DNA of 64,000 nucleotides from Anaerolineae bacterium (GTDB lineage: Bacteria > Chloroflexota > Anaerolineae > Aggregatilineales > Phototrophicaceae): the NCBI GenBank assembly GCA_017303635.1, contig JAFLCG010000009.1:124001-188000 (forward strand), written 5' to 3'. This document shows, piece after piece, positions 8,713 to 17,640 of this stretch; positions within the stretch are counted from its first letter, which is position 1; the number at the start of each line of letters is the position of its first letter. Below the pieces are notes generated by a model that was not told where the DNA came from, searched no databases, and worked only from the letters and a program-made list of their open reading frames with translations. Both the position numbers and the translations under genes were made by a program.

Positions 8713-9996
8713 ATGTCTGAATCAGTGATTGCTATTCCACGGTCTTCAACCCATGCCCAGCGCATTGCCTGGGTAGTTCTCATCATGGCTTTTGCCATAT
8801 TTTGTGCTCTGTGTATCGGGCTATGGATTGGGGCTCAATTCTTCTTTTTTGAATCAAGTGTTCCGCTTCTATCACGGGTCATTGTGGCACGAGGTGCTAT
8901 CAGTGTGGCGACTGGGGCCGTCTCCGCTGGTAAAGAGTTGACTAGTGGCGATCAAGTCGAAATGGTTTCTGGTTCCCAAGCCAGCCTTTTTTTCCGAGAC
9001 TCGCAAGATGGCAATCGATTAGTCGCCTCGATCACCTTAAATAACGATACCAGTGTGCAATTCTGGACAGCAACCGTTCCACGTTTTGGCTGGTCGAATG
9101 GTGGTTATTATGTAGAGCTGCGTGGTCTGCGCGGAGATGCCGACATATTCGTACCGCAGAATCTGCCACGCGCCATCCGCATGATTGTCACTTCCCGGCA
9201 AGGGGACTTGGTCGAGATAAGTTCGTCCGGCCTGTATGCCCTGCGTTTAACGGACTCTCGACTTGAAGTTGTCAATCGGGGCGGCAATCAGATCACCTTG
9301 ACGCCGTTTAATGCCATCGAGGGGCGCAGTATCCCAATTGACGATCGTGCCGTGATTGATAGTTCACGTCCAGATCTGGTGGCGTTGGAATCAGCATCAA
9401 CCAATATGCTCCGCAATAGTACGTTTGAAAGTGTCTTTCAGGGACTTGCCACGGATTGGGCTTGCACCAATAGCACTGATAATTTGCCACGAGGCAGCTA
9501 TGCAGCAGAAATTCAGGATGGCCGTTCGGTCATGCATTTGGCACGTGCTGAAGATGCCACCACTAATGGTCAGACAGCCTGTTCACAATTTTTTGGTAAC
9601 GGAGTCGATATAACTTCATTTACTAACCTGAGTTTTCGTGTGGCCTTTAATCTTCAGTATCAATCCTTGAATGCATGCGGAACCGAGGGTAGTGAATGTC
9701 CCCTGATGTTACGTGTTGATTATCTGGACGCAGGTGGCGAAATGCAACAATGGTACCTAGGTTTCTATTTTCGCCTTGAACCCAATCGAAACGATCCGTT
9801 ACGTTGCCTTGGGTGTCCCTTAGAACATGTACGAGTTAATGAAAAGACCTGGTACACCTATGACAGTGGCAATTGGTTAGCCTTATTTCCTGAGCGACTT
9901 CCCCAGCGCCCAGTCGCCATTCAATCAGTAACATTCTATGCGTCAGGACATCAGTATGATGTTTATGTCGGCGAAGTCTCCTTACTGGCGTCATGA
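8713..9996 (+). CDS. membrane-anchored FecR-like protein with C-terminal beta domain
   Basis: Encodes 427 residues from the ATG at 8713; in-frame starts at 8692 and 8665 exist, but the latter overlaps the promoter. One transmembrane helix at about residues 18-42 is followed by an extracytoplasmic part. Residues about 60-210 resemble a FecR domain (GKELTSGDQVEMVSGSQASLFFRD), and the last 200 residues look like a galactose-binding-type beta-sandwich (RNSTFESVFQGLATDW to YDVYVGEVSLL). Cysteines occur in pairs there and may form disulfides. The stop overlaps the glycosyltransferase start (ATGA). The likely role is surface sensing or glycan binding with that neighbour; this is inference. Confidence 0.7.
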   Translation: MSESVIAIPRSSTHAQRIAWVVLIMAFAIFCALCIGLWIGAQFFFFESSVPLLSRVIVARGAISVATGAVSAGKELTSGDQVEMVSGSQASLFFRDSQDGNRLVASITLNNDTSVQFWTATVPRFGWSNGGYYVELRGLRGDADIFVPQNLPRAIRMIVTSRQGDLVEISSSGLYALRLTDSRLEVVNRGGNQITLTPFNAIEGRSIPIDDRAVIDSSRPDLVALESASTNMLRNSTFESVFQGLATDWACTNSTDNLPRGSYAAEIQDGRSVMHLARAEDATTNGQTACSQFFGNGVDITSFTNLSFRVAFNLQYQSLNACGTEGSECPLMLRVDYLDAGGEMQQWYLGFYFRLEPNRNDPLRCLGCPLEHVRVNEKTWYTYDSGNWLALFPERLPQRPVAIQSVTFYASGHQYDVYVGEVSLLAS

Positions 9997-11915
9997 TGTT
10001 TCCCTCGCGCTCCTATTGGTTTGTTCTGGTCATTATCCTGGGAATAGGTGCGTGGCTACGACTGAACAACCTGAATGTAGTCGAATTTAAGCGCGATGAG
10101 GCCAACCTATCTCAATTAGCCTTAAACCTGGTACGAGGAGAGTCAATTCCCCTCTTGGGAATTATCTCATCTGTGGGCATACCCAATTCGCCAGTATCGG
10201 CATATGTGCTGGCAATTCCTTACGCATTTAGTTCCAGCCCAGTCATTGCCACCGCATTCATCGGCGTGCTAAACCTCCTTGCATTGCTGCTGATGGCCCT
10301 GATGGCCCGACGATATTATGGTGATGCAGTTTCTTTGATTGCAGTTCTAATCTATGCGGTTAGCCCCTGGGCAGTTATTTATTCCCGCAAAATATGGGCG
10401 CAAGATATGCTGCCGCCCTTTATCATTGCAACTGTCTGGTTGGCAGTGCTGGCATTGGTTGAACAAAAACGCTGGGCTGGCTTGTTTTGCCTGCCACTAC
10501 TAGCCCTCACCATTCAAATTCATTACAGTGCCATATTGGTAGTCGCGCCGGTCATATGCCTGATGGCGCTGTACTGGCGTGCAATTCCCCGTTCATTCTG
10601 GTTAGGCATCCTCCCAGCAAGCCTATGCTTTCTACCTTTTGTAGTTGGACTGGCTCAAGCTAATCTGTTTGATCCGATCCGGATTCAAGAAGTGCTTGCC
10701 AAGCGTTCAACACCTACAGCGGAAACTACTGAATCTATCATCAATACATCTGCCATTGAGTATGCTGGGTTAACAGTTTCCGGAACAGATATTCATTCAC
10801 TGACTGGCCCACAGGTATTCAGGGACTATCTTGCCGGACTGCCTAATTTGTATCCTTTATTCAATCTGATAAATTTGATTTTGGTCGCTGGTGTAATTAG
10901 ACTGTTCATCCGGTCTTGGCGATCCATCGATCAACGCCGGTCAATGGATATGGTTTTGCTGTCACTTGTATTAGTCCCTGTAATCGTCTTTTCTGTCAAT
11001 TGGACTGTGCCTTATCCGCATTACTTCATCCTGATCATGCCCGCCGCCTTCACTATAGTAGCCATATTTTTGGTAGATCTCTTCCGATGGATGACCAAAT
11101 GGAATCTTTTGCAACGGGTCTATCTAATCAGTGGGACATTGTTGGTGGGAATTATCCTCGTTGGACAAGTACTCTACTGGGGACGGTTGATCGAAACACT
11201 GAATTCGCGTTATACACCTGATGGTTTTGGGGTTCCATTGGGCCGGTTAATGGATATTCGACAGGAAGTTCTCAATCAAGCTCCAGATCAGGTCATCGCC
11301 AATGTCAATGGAATGGCGATTGGAGTTGACGATGGCCCCAGTGTCTGGAACTTCTTGTTGGCGGATGTAGATCGCGTTCGCTTTGTCGACGAACGAACCA
11401 AACTACTTGCTTCGACTGGAACCGGATTGCTGCTGACCGATTCGTGTCCCAATGGCTCGGCGGGATTAACCTACCCCTTACGAGAACCAACTGAGGGTTG
11501 CTATCAGTTAAGCGGCTACGATTGGCAGATTGTACCGGTACCGTCTGATGCTCAGTCTCTGAGTAATGGCGTACAAATCCTAAACGCAACTTGGGATTCT
11601 GTAAGTGGTTGTATCGAAATTGATTGGGCTATCTCCCAACCAACTTCGCAGGATTATTTCTTCAAGCTGCATTTGATAGGTAGCGACGGTAATCGAGTCG
11701 CGATCGCTGATGGCCCTGCCTGGCCAGGACAATTCTGGTTACTAGGTGATACGGTACAGAGTCAGTATTGTGTACCAGCGAATACAGATATAAGTTCAAT
11801 TGTTAGTACAGAAATAGGCATGTATACCTATGACGGTGTCACTTTTGGCAATGTGGATGTGCTGGACTCGGCTGGCAACCCAACGGGTCAATCTATTCAC
11901 GTCGCGTTTCAGTAG
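9993..11915 (+). CDS. GT39-like membrane glycosyltransferase
   Basis: Encodes 640 residues with roughly ten or more hydrophobic helices over residues 1-420, then a soluble outer domain of about 210 residues. After the first helix comes the FKRDEANLSQLALNLVRG loop, whose Asp-Glu pair matches the catalytic acidic motif of GT-C enzymes of the ArnT/PMT type. RKIWAQDMLPPF also fits the family. Such enzymes transfer sugars from polyprenyl phosphates to outer acceptors; the sugar and acceptor are unknown. The C-terminal domain may bind the acceptor. Translationally coupled to the FecR-like gene. Confidence 0.8.
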   Translation: MMFPSRSYWFVLVIILGIGAWLRLNNLNVVEFKRDEANLSQLALNLVRGESIPLLGIISSVGIPNSPVSAYVLAIPYAFSSSPVIATAFIGVLNLLALLLMALMARRYYGDAVSLIAVLIYAVSPWAVIYSRKIWAQDMLPPFIIATVWLAVLALVEQKRWAGLFCLPLLALTIQIHYSAILVVAPVICLMALYWRAIPRSFWLGILPASLCFLPFVVGLAQANLFDPIRIQEVLAKRSTPTAETTESIINTSAIEYAGLTVSGTDIHSLTGPQVFRDYLAGLPNLYPLFNLINLILVAGVIRLFIRSWRSIDQRRSMDMVLLSLVLVPVIVFSVNWTVPYPHYFILIMPAAFTIVAIFLVDLFRWMTKWNLLQRVYLISGTLLVGIILVGQVLYWGRLIETLNSRYTPDGFGVPLGRLMDIRQEVLNQAPDQVIANVNGMAIGVDDGPSVWNFLLADVDRVRFVDERTKLLASTGTGLLLTDSCPNGSAGLTYPLREPTEGCYQLSGYDWQIVPVPSDAQSLSNGVQILNATWDSVSGCIEIDWAISQPTSQDYFFKLHLIGSDGNRVAIADGPAWPGQFWLLGDTVQSQYCVPANTDISSIVSTEIGMYTYDGVTFGNVDVLDSAGNPTGQSIHVAFQ

Positions 11916-11941
11916 GCAGGCTTGAAGGCCGCTGCTATACT
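11913..11941 (+). promoter_or_regulatory. sigma-70-like promoter inside the end of the GT39-like gene
   Basis: TAGGCA at 11913-11918 and TATACT at 11936-11941 with a 17-base spacer and a TG extended -10. It supports a start at 11982 for the zinc-ribbon gene. Confidence 0.5.
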
Positions 11942-11981
11942 GAAAATATACCTCACTAGCAGCTTATTAGTGGAGCGCAAT

Positions 11982-12572
11982 ATGGGCGAACTGCTCACAG
12001 GACTCGGTTTATCCAATGATTTGGCTGTAGGGTTGACGATATACGGGGTAGTCATTATTGCTGCCCTGTGGATAGCCATGCTCATCTGGGTTTACCGGGA
12101 CATTCGGTCGCGCTCTCGGGATACCTTTGGTCAATTAGGTGCGGTAGTGATGACTGCGCTATTGACCATTCCAGGACTCATCATCTATTTGTTGATCCGA
12201 CCACGAGAAACTTTGAGCGATGCCTACGAACGTTCGCTGGAAGAAGAGGCGCTCCTTCAGGAAATCGAAGAGAAAGCAACTTGCCCGGGTTGTGGCCAGC
12301 ACGTTAAAGAGGCTTGGCAAGCGTGCCCGCATTGTCATACCCGTCTGAAGAAACCCTGTGTCCATTGCCGCAACTTACTTGAGCTTTCGTGGCAAGTCTG
12401 TCCGTATTGCACCTCTCCACAGCCGGGTTACAGTGCTGAGCAGGTTGCTGTCGTCACTCGTGGTCAGGCCAGGCCGAATGCTGTCTCCGACTCGAGTATG
12501 GTCTCGCCGCGACAATCGGTGGCAACTTCGAGTTCACTTGAATTTGTTGATGGAGATGAATATCGCCGGTGA
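11982..12572 (+). CDS. membrane protein with double zinc ribbon
   Basis: Encodes 196 residues from the ATG at 11982, which has a TGGAG site and lies behind a TATACT promoter. Two N-terminal transmembrane helices at about residues 15-35 and 48-68 (VVIIAALWIAMLIWVYRDIRSRSRD and a second helix) are followed by a cytoplasmic helix and two zinc ribbons with the CxxC pairs CPGC/CPHC and CVHC/CPYC at about residues 103-145. The tail is Ser/Gln-rich. The helical part resembles phospholipase D-nuclease N-terminal-like membrane domains. The ribbons probably mediate protein contacts; the exact function is unknown. Confidence 0.75.
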   Translation: MGELLTGLGLSNDLAVGLTIYGVVIIAALWIAMLIWVYRDIRSRSRDTFGQLGAVVMTALLTIPGLIIYLLIRPRETLSDAYERSLEEEALLQEIEEKATCPGCGQHVKEAWQACPHCHTRLKKPCVHCRNLLELSWQVCPYCTSPQPGYSAEQVAVVTRGQARPNAVSDSSMVSPRQSVATSSSLEFVDGDEYRR

Positions 12573-12584
12573 GGGTTCAGAAAG

Positions 12585-12619
12585 AAGGTCGACATCCAAT
12601 TAAATGCCGACCTTGTTTT
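12585..12619. terminator. convergent intrinsic terminator
   Basis: Arms AAGGTCG (12585-12591) and CGACCTT (12608-12614) with an inner CAT/ATG pairing, followed on the plus strand by GTTTTG. It separates the zinc-ribbon gene from convergent pyk. Confidence 0.7.
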
Positions 12620-12621
12620 GT

Positions 12622-14088
12622 TTAGAACTCTGCCACTTCCCCAACTGTGTGTACCTTCAGGAAGTTGGTTTGTCCACCAACCCCAAATGGCACTCCAGCC
12701 AAGATTGCCAGTTGATCTCCGTACTGTACTAATCTGGATTCCTGTGCTGTCTGGACAACCCGCCCAATCATTTCGTCAATGGTGTTAAACATTGGGATCA
12801 GCATTGGGTAGACACCCCACACCAGGGCCATTCGTTGATAAGTGGTTTCGCTGGGTGTTACGCACAAGATGGGGGTAGACGGACGTTCTTTTGCCACCCG
12901 GCGGGCGGTATAACCTGTCAGTGTTGATGTCACAATCGCCTTACAATTTAACACTTCAGCGATTTGACAAGTTGCTTGACTGATTGCGTCGGAGACGGCT
13001 TCGCGCCCTTCAGCATCCGGCTTGTACACTTGACGCACATCCTCTGGACCACTTGTCGCCAAGGTTTGCTCGGCAATAACGGCAATGCGTGCCATCGTCC
13101 GCACGGCATGGATAGGATATTTGCCAGCGGCGGTTTCATTACTAAGCATGACAGCATCAGTACCATCAATTATCGCATTATAGACATCGCTGGCCTCGGC
13201 GCGGGTCGGACGGGGATTGTCGACCATCGAATTCAGCATCTGTGTAGCGGTAATCACCGGTTTGGCAGCCTGGTTACATAACTTGATGATGCGTTTTTGA
13301 TGAAAAGGGACTTCTTCAGCGGGCGTTTCTACACCCAAATCACCACGCGCCACCATGATGCCGTCAGATGCCGCTAGAATCTCCTCAAAATTCTCCAGCG
13401 CCTGCTGTTTTTCGATTTTGGCGATGATAGCGACCTCGCCACCCAGATGCCGGATCAGCCAACGCAACTCACGAATGTCTTCCTGCGAGCGCACGAAGGA
13501 CATCGCTAGATAATCCGTCTTCTTGGTCAGTGCGAACTCGATATCTTCCCGATCCTTATCGGTGATAGCCGAGAGTGTCAGTTCGGCTGTTGGCGCACTG
13601 ATACCCTTTCGGGAACTTAATGGCCCTGGAGCAACCACTTCGGCAATCAAACCATTCGGTATAGTTTGCCGAACCACCATTTCAATATTGCCATCATCCA
13701 GCAATAGCGGCATTTCCGGCTTTATATCATGTATAAATTCGGGATGCGGCAGCGAGATGACACCATTTTCGCCGGGAACGGTATCCAGCGTAAAAGTGAT
13801 TTGCTGCCCGGCAACCAGTTCCAGTGGCTCATTTGCCACCTTACCGATTCGGATTTTAGGCCCTTGCATATCGCACAGAATAGCGATGACAGCCCCTTCT
13901 TCGGCAGCTACCTTGCGTACCCGGTCAATTGTTTCACCATGGGTAGCGTGATCGCCATGAGAGAAGTTAATACGAGCGACATTTACACCGCTGCGGATGA
14001 GCTGTCGCAGCATGTTTTCATCGCGTGAAGCCGGGCCAATCGTCGCAACAATTTTGGTGCGTTTGCCCTGAATAGAACTGGTTGCCAA
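12622..14088 (-). CDS. pyk: pyruvate kinase
   Basis: Encodes 488 residues from a TTG at 14088, chosen because AAAGGA lies 8-10 bases upstream and the protein then begins MATSSIQGKRTKIVATIGPASR, as in the family. The signature with the catalytic lysine (VAIIAKIEKQQALENFEEI), the metal/substrate loop MVARGDLGVE, and the ITATQMLNSMVDNPRPTRAEASDV segment are all present, followed by a complete C-terminal regulatory domain. It converts phosphoenolpyruvate and ADP to pyruvate and ATP. It follows eno, giving the last two glycolytic steps in one cluster, with a hairpin between them. Confidence 0.96.
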   Translation of the reverse strand: MATSSIQGKRTKIVATIGPASRDENMLRQLIRSGVNVARINFSHGDHATHGETIDRVRKVAAEEGAVIAILCDMQGPKIRIGKVANEPLELVAGQQITFTLDTVPGENGVISLPHPEFIHDIKPEMPLLLDDGNIEMVVRQTIPNGLIAEVVAPGPLSSRKGISAPTAELTLSAITDKDREDIEFALTKKTDYLAMSFVRSQEDIRELRWLIRHLGGEVAIIAKIEKQQALENFEEILAASDGIMVARGDLGVETPAEEVPFHQKRIIKLCNQAAKPVITATQMLNSMVDNPRPTRAEASDVYNAIIDGTDAVMLSNETAAGKYPIHAVRTMARIAVIAEQTLATSGPEDVRQVYKPDAEGREAVSDAISQATCQIAEVLNCKAIVTSTLTGYTARRVAKERPSTPILCVTPSETTYQRMALVWGVYPMLIPMFNTIDEMIGRVVQTAQESRLVQYGDQLAILAGVPFGVGGQTNFLKVHTVGEVAEF

Positions 14089-14106
14089 GTCGGGATTCCT
14101 TTCCAA

Positions 14107-14134
14107 CAAAAGGGGCAGGCTACTGGCCCGCCCC
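14107..14134 (-). terminator. hairpin with T-run between eno and pyk
   Basis: On the minus strand a GC-rich stem (arms at 14130-14134/14112-14116 plus an inner GGC/GCC pair, loop about 5 nt) is followed at once by TTTTG. It lies after eno and 19 bases before the pyk start, so it could be a partial terminator or an attenuator for pyk. Confidence 0.6.
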
Positions 14135-14147
14135 GGTGAAATATGCG

Positions 14148-15437
14148 CTACAAGCTCAGATTACTAAAGGCACTTAGGCCAGGATAGACGGCCGCACTGC
14201 CCAATTCTTCCTCAATGCGGAGCAACTGGTTAAACTTGGCAACACGATCAGAACGGGATGGCGCACCCGTCTTGATCTGACCCGCGTTTAACGCCACTGC
14301 GAGATCCGCAATAGTAGTATCTTCGGTCTCACCGCTCCGATGACTGGCGACGACTGTCCAGCCAGCACGCTGGCTCATCTGGCTGGCGGCGATTGCCTCG
14401 GTCAAGGTACCGATCTGGTTCACTTTGCACAGCAAGGAGTTAGCAGCTTTTTCCTTGATAGCCCGCTGCACACGGTCAACATTTGTGACCAGCAGATCAT
14501 CTCCAACTACCTGGAGCTTGTCACCGACCTTGGAGACAAGTTTCGACCAGTTGGCCCAGTCATCTTGCGAGAGACCATCTTCCAGCGAGATAATCGGATA
14601 TTTCTTTGACCAGTTGACCCAAAACTCAACCATTTCCTCGCCACTAAGGACTTTTCCTTCAATATCGAGGTGGTAGTTGCCATCCTCTTTATAGAGTTCG
14701 GAAGTGGCAGGATCAAGGGCAATACGAATTTGATCGCCAGGTTTGTAGCCTGCCTTTTCAATTGCTTGCATGATGACATCAAGCGCCGCCTGATTAGAAC
14801 CCAAGCTGGGAGCGTAGCCGCCCTCGTCGCCGACCGTAGTGCTGTAATTCTTATCGTGTAGAATCTTCTTCAAGGTGTGATAGATTTCCGCACACCAACG
14901 CAGCGCTTCGCGGAAGGACTCTGCACCGACAGGCATTACCATAAATTCCTGGAAGTCCGTGCTGCCTGCCGCGTGTTTGCCACCATTCATAATATTCATC
15001 ATGGGGACCGGCAAAACATGTGCGTGCACACCGCCAAGATAAGCGTACAGCGGCAAATCTACACTGTCAGCGGCAGCGCGTGCTGTTGCAAGGGAAACAC
15101 CCAGAATGGCATTTGCGCCCATCTTTTTCTTTGTGGGGGTGCCATCTACTTCCAACATGATGTCGTCAATAGCTTTCTGGTTGAGCGCATATTGTCCGAC
15201 CAGTGCATCCGATAGTGGCCCTAGAACGGACTCAACAGCCTTTAATACACCCTTGCCGCCGTAGCGTTTCTTGTCGCCATCGCGCAGTTCGAGCGCCTCA
15301 TGTTCGCCGGTAGAGGCACCGCTGGGCACCATCGCCCGGCCAAACGCTCCATCGGTCAATGAAACTTCAACCTCAATAGTTGGGTTGCCGCGTGAGTCCA
15401 GAATTTCACGAGCGTGAATGTTTTCTATGAATGACAT
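14148..15437 (-). CDS. eno: enolase
   Basis: Encodes 429 residues, the normal length. The N-terminus (IHAREILDSRGNPTIEVEV), the metal ligands in ALDPATSELY, SLEDGLSQDDW and VGDDLLVTNVDRV, and the signature SHRSGETEDTTIADLAVA are all intact. It interconverts 2-phosphoglycerate and phosphoenolpyruvate and is followed by pyk. A GGAGAT ribosome site precedes the ATG. One departure from many enolases is LLCKVNQIGTLTEA, where LLIKVNQIGTLTE is the usual text (Ile to Cys); the catalytic Lys remains. Confidence 0.98.
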   Translation of the reverse strand: MSFIENIHAREILDSRGNPTIEVEVSLTDGAFGRAMVPSGASTGEHEALELRDGDKKRYGGKGVLKAVESVLGPLSDALVGQYALNQKAIDDIMLEVDGTPTKKKMGANAILGVSLATARAAADSVDLPLYAYLGGVHAHVLPVPMMNIMNGGKHAAGSTDFQEFMVMPVGAESFREALRWCAEIYHTLKKILHDKNYSTTVGDEGGYAPSLGSNQAALDVIMQAIEKAGYKPGDQIRIALDPATSELYKEDGNYHLDIEGKVLSGEEMVEFWVNWSKKYPIISLEDGLSQDDWANWSKLVSKVGDKLQVVGDDLLVTNVDRVQRAIKEKAANSLLCKVNQIGTLTEAIAASQMSQRAGWTVVASHRSGETEDTTIADLAVALNAGQIKTGAPSRSDRVAKFNQLLRIEEELGSAAVYPGLSAFSNLSL

Positions 15438-15796
15438 CTCAGGTCATCTCCTGCGTGGTTGTTGTCGGGAAGTTCGATTTGCGGGCTGGTTCGAGCCGCA
15501 CCGCTACTATAATATCCTGAAATGCGCTTCTCGCCATCTCCGAGCCTGACAGAAGCATATTCAATTAGATTCCCTGAGTTCAAAAACTGCCCCCTCATTG
15601 CCACGATCCTGCCAGCTTTCATATGGGCAGATTCTGGCCTCAATCCGACTGGAGACTGAAGATCTGTTTATGCTTGTACTGTAGCTTTCATCCATCTATT
15701 CATTTTGCCAAGGTGTGAGTATCTCGACGAGGCATTAAGGCTCCAGTATAATGAGTTGCCTATCTGGAAGAACATTTGTATTGAGCGAGTAGAGCT
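15438..15796. other. divergent intergenic region between eno and yebC
   Basis: A 359-base gap holding the eno leader on the minus strand and the yebC promoter on the plus strand. Short open frames here have no recognisable protein. A weak AT-rich -10 candidate (TATAGT on the minus strand near 15510) may serve eno. I see no riboswitch or RNA gene. Confidence 0.5.
15724..15752 (+). promoter_or_regulatory. sigma-70-like promoter for yebC
   Basis: TCGACG at 15724-15729 and a perfect TATAAT at 15747-15752 with a 17-base spacer, 44 bases upstream of the yebC start. Confidence 0.6.
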
Positions 15797-16549
15797 ATGT
15801 CTGGTCACAGTAAATGGGCGACGATCAAGCGAAAGAAAGCCGGCGCAGATGCCCAACGCGGCAAGATTTTTACCCGTTTGGCGCGGGATATTATGGTGGC
15901 AGCCCGCGAAGGTGGCGGCGACCCAGCAGGGAATGCCCGGCTAAAAATTGCCATTGATAAAGCCAAAGCTGGAAATATGCCCAAAGAAAATATCGAACGG
16001 GCAATCCAGCGTGGCTCTGGGGGTGGCGATGGCGTAGACATGGAGGAAATCACCTACGAAGGCTATGGGCTCGAGGGGATTGCCTTCATGGTCGATGTCC
16101 TGACTGATAACAAGAACCGGGCGCTGGCCGAAGTCAAGCGCGTTTTCAATAAAGCCGGGGGAAGCCTCGCCTCCGCAGGGTCAGTAGGCTGGCAATTTGA
16201 GAAAAAAGGCTATATCACGGTTGAAGGGGCGAAGGTTGATTTTGACACACTCTTTATGACCGCCGCCGAAGCCGGTGCCGATGACATCGTTGAGGAAGAT
16301 GGCACCTTCGTCGTCTATACCCCACGAGAGATGTTCAGCGCGGTCGAGCAAGCTCTGATTGGCGCTGGGTATCAGGTCGGAGATGCTGAACTGCGTTGGA
16401 TACCCAAGAACGAAAGTGAAGTCTCTACAGAAAGAGCCGTCCAGAACCTAAAGCTACAGGAAAACCTGGAAGAACTGGATGATGTGCAGGGCGTGTCGCA
16501 TAATCTGCTCATTAATGACGCTGCCATCGCTGCTCTTGAGACTGCCTGA
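15797..16549 (+). CDS. yebC: YebC/PmpR family regulator
   Basis: Encodes 250 residues beginning MSGHSKWATIKRKKAGADAQRGKIFTRLAR, the invariant YebC N-terminus, with GGSGG and the EEITYEGYGLEG motif of domain 2 following. Length is normal. Family members act as transcriptional regulators, and recent work links them to rescue of ribosomes at proline stretches. The stop overlaps the start of ruvC (TGATG), and ruvA and thyX follow; the yebC-ruvC-ruvA order is widespread. Confidence 0.96.
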   Translation: MSGHSKWATIKRKKAGADAQRGKIFTRLARDIMVAAREGGGDPAGNARLKIAIDKAKAGNMPKENIERAIQRGSGGGDGVDMEEITYEGYGLEGIAFMVDVLTDNKNRALAEVKRVFNKAGGSLASAGSVGWQFEKKGYITVEGAKVDFDTLFMTAAEAGADDIVEEDGTFVVYTPREMFSAVEQALIGAGYQVGDAELRWIPKNESEVSTERAVQNLKLQENLEELDDVQGVSHNLLINDAAIAALETA

Positions 16550-17055
16550 TGCGTGTCTTGGGCGTGGATCCCGGTACAGCCACGGTCGGGTATGGCGTAG
16601 TGGATGAAACCGAAGATGGCGATCTGATTGCCGTCAAGTATGGGGTCATCACTACACCGGCTAAAATGCCCATGCACCAGCGGTTATCAATCATTCACAA
16701 CGAACTCCGGCAAGTCATTGATCAAACCAAACCTGACCGAGCCGGAGTAGAAGAATTATTCTTCGCCAAGAATGTGACCACCGGCATTACCGTTGCACAG
16801 GGACGGGGTGTCATTCTTTTGACATTGGCCCAGGCTGGACTTGTCATCCACGAATACAAGCCACATCAGATCAAACAATCGATTTCTGGCTATGGAGCTG
16901 CGGGTAAACCTCAGATTCAAGAAATGGTGCGGATGCTGCTTAACCTAGAGAAGATCCCGCGTCCAGATGATGCCGCTGATGGCCTAGCCATCGCCATCAC
17001 CGATATTCATAGCGCCCGCCTGGGTGACCTAACCGACGATGGATATGATTCATGA
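16549..17055 (+). CDS. ruvC: Holliday junction endonuclease RuvC
   Basis: Encodes 168 residues. The catalytic acidic residues are visible: Asp7 in VLGVDPGTATVGYG, Glu about 66 in GVEELFFAKN, and the aspartates of RPDDAADGLAIAITD near residue 145. It resolves four-way junctions together with RuvAB. The gene overlaps yebC upstream by one base and ruvA downstream by four. No ruvB is in the window. Confidence 0.96.
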   Translation: MRVLGVDPGTATVGYGVVDETEDGDLIAVKYGVITTPAKMPMHQRLSIIHNELRQVIDQTKPDRAGVEELFFAKNVTTGITVAQGRGVILLTLAQAGLVIHEYKPHQIKQSISGYGAAGKPQIQEMVRMLLNLEKIPRPDDAADGLAIAITDIHSARLGDLTDDGYDS

Positions 17056-17627
17056 TTGCCTGCCTTGAAGGTCGAATCCTTTCCCGTGGTAAGGATTTTG
17101 TCATCCTGATGACGGGTGGAGTGGGATACAAAGTCTATGCTCCCTTTCCAACACTGGACAGTTTGGATGTAGACCATCCTGCTTTCTTGCATACAACCTT
17201 GGTCGTACGCGAAGACTCAATGACTCTCTTCGGCTTTGCTACGGTTCCTGAGCAAGAAACGTTCGATATTCTGCTGAGCATTAGTGGGGTTGGGCCACGT
17301 ACAGCGCTAGCGGTCCTCAGCACGCTGAGCCTGGATGCACTGCGTAATGCGGTCGTCAGTGAAAGAGCCGATGTCCTGACTCGCGTACCCGGTATTGGCA
17401 AAAAGAGCGCCCAGAAAATCCTGTTGGAATTGAAAGACAAACTCAAGTTCGGTCAGGATACCGGGCCGATCGCTGCCTTTGATGATTTGGATAGTGATGT
17501 TATTGATGCGCTGGTGGCATTGGGCTACAGTATCGTTGAAGCTCAACGAGCCATTCAAGCCCTACCTGCAGATGCACCCCACACTGCTGAAGATCGGGTG
17601 CGCCTAGCGCTCCAGTACTTTGCATAG
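17052..17627 (+). CDS. ruvA: Holliday junction branch migration subunit RuvA
   Basis: Encodes 191 residues with the N-terminal OB-fold domain, two helix-hairpin-helix motifs (SGVGPRTALAVLSTL and VPGIGKKSAQKILLELKDKL) and a C-terminal RuvB-binding domain ending in the usual EDRVRLALQYF. It is the junction-binding partner of RuvB. The start overlaps the ruvC stop as ATGA. The end lies just upstream of thyX. Confidence 0.96.
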   Translation: MIACLEGRILSRGKDFVILMTGGVGYKVYAPFPTLDSLDVDHPAFLHTTLVVREDSMTLFGFATVPEQETFDILLSISGVGPRTALAVLSTLSLDALRNAVVSERADVLTRVPGIGKKSAQKILLELKDKLKFGQDTGPIAAFDDLDSDVIDALVALGYSIVEAQRAIQALPADAPHTAEDRVRLALQYFA

Positions 17628-17640
17628 CGAGGACCGCACC

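Noticed and set aside
15425..15643. Possible 72-residue protein upstream of eno
   Set aside because: Overlaps the eno start and leader, has no ribosome site and no recognisable sequence.
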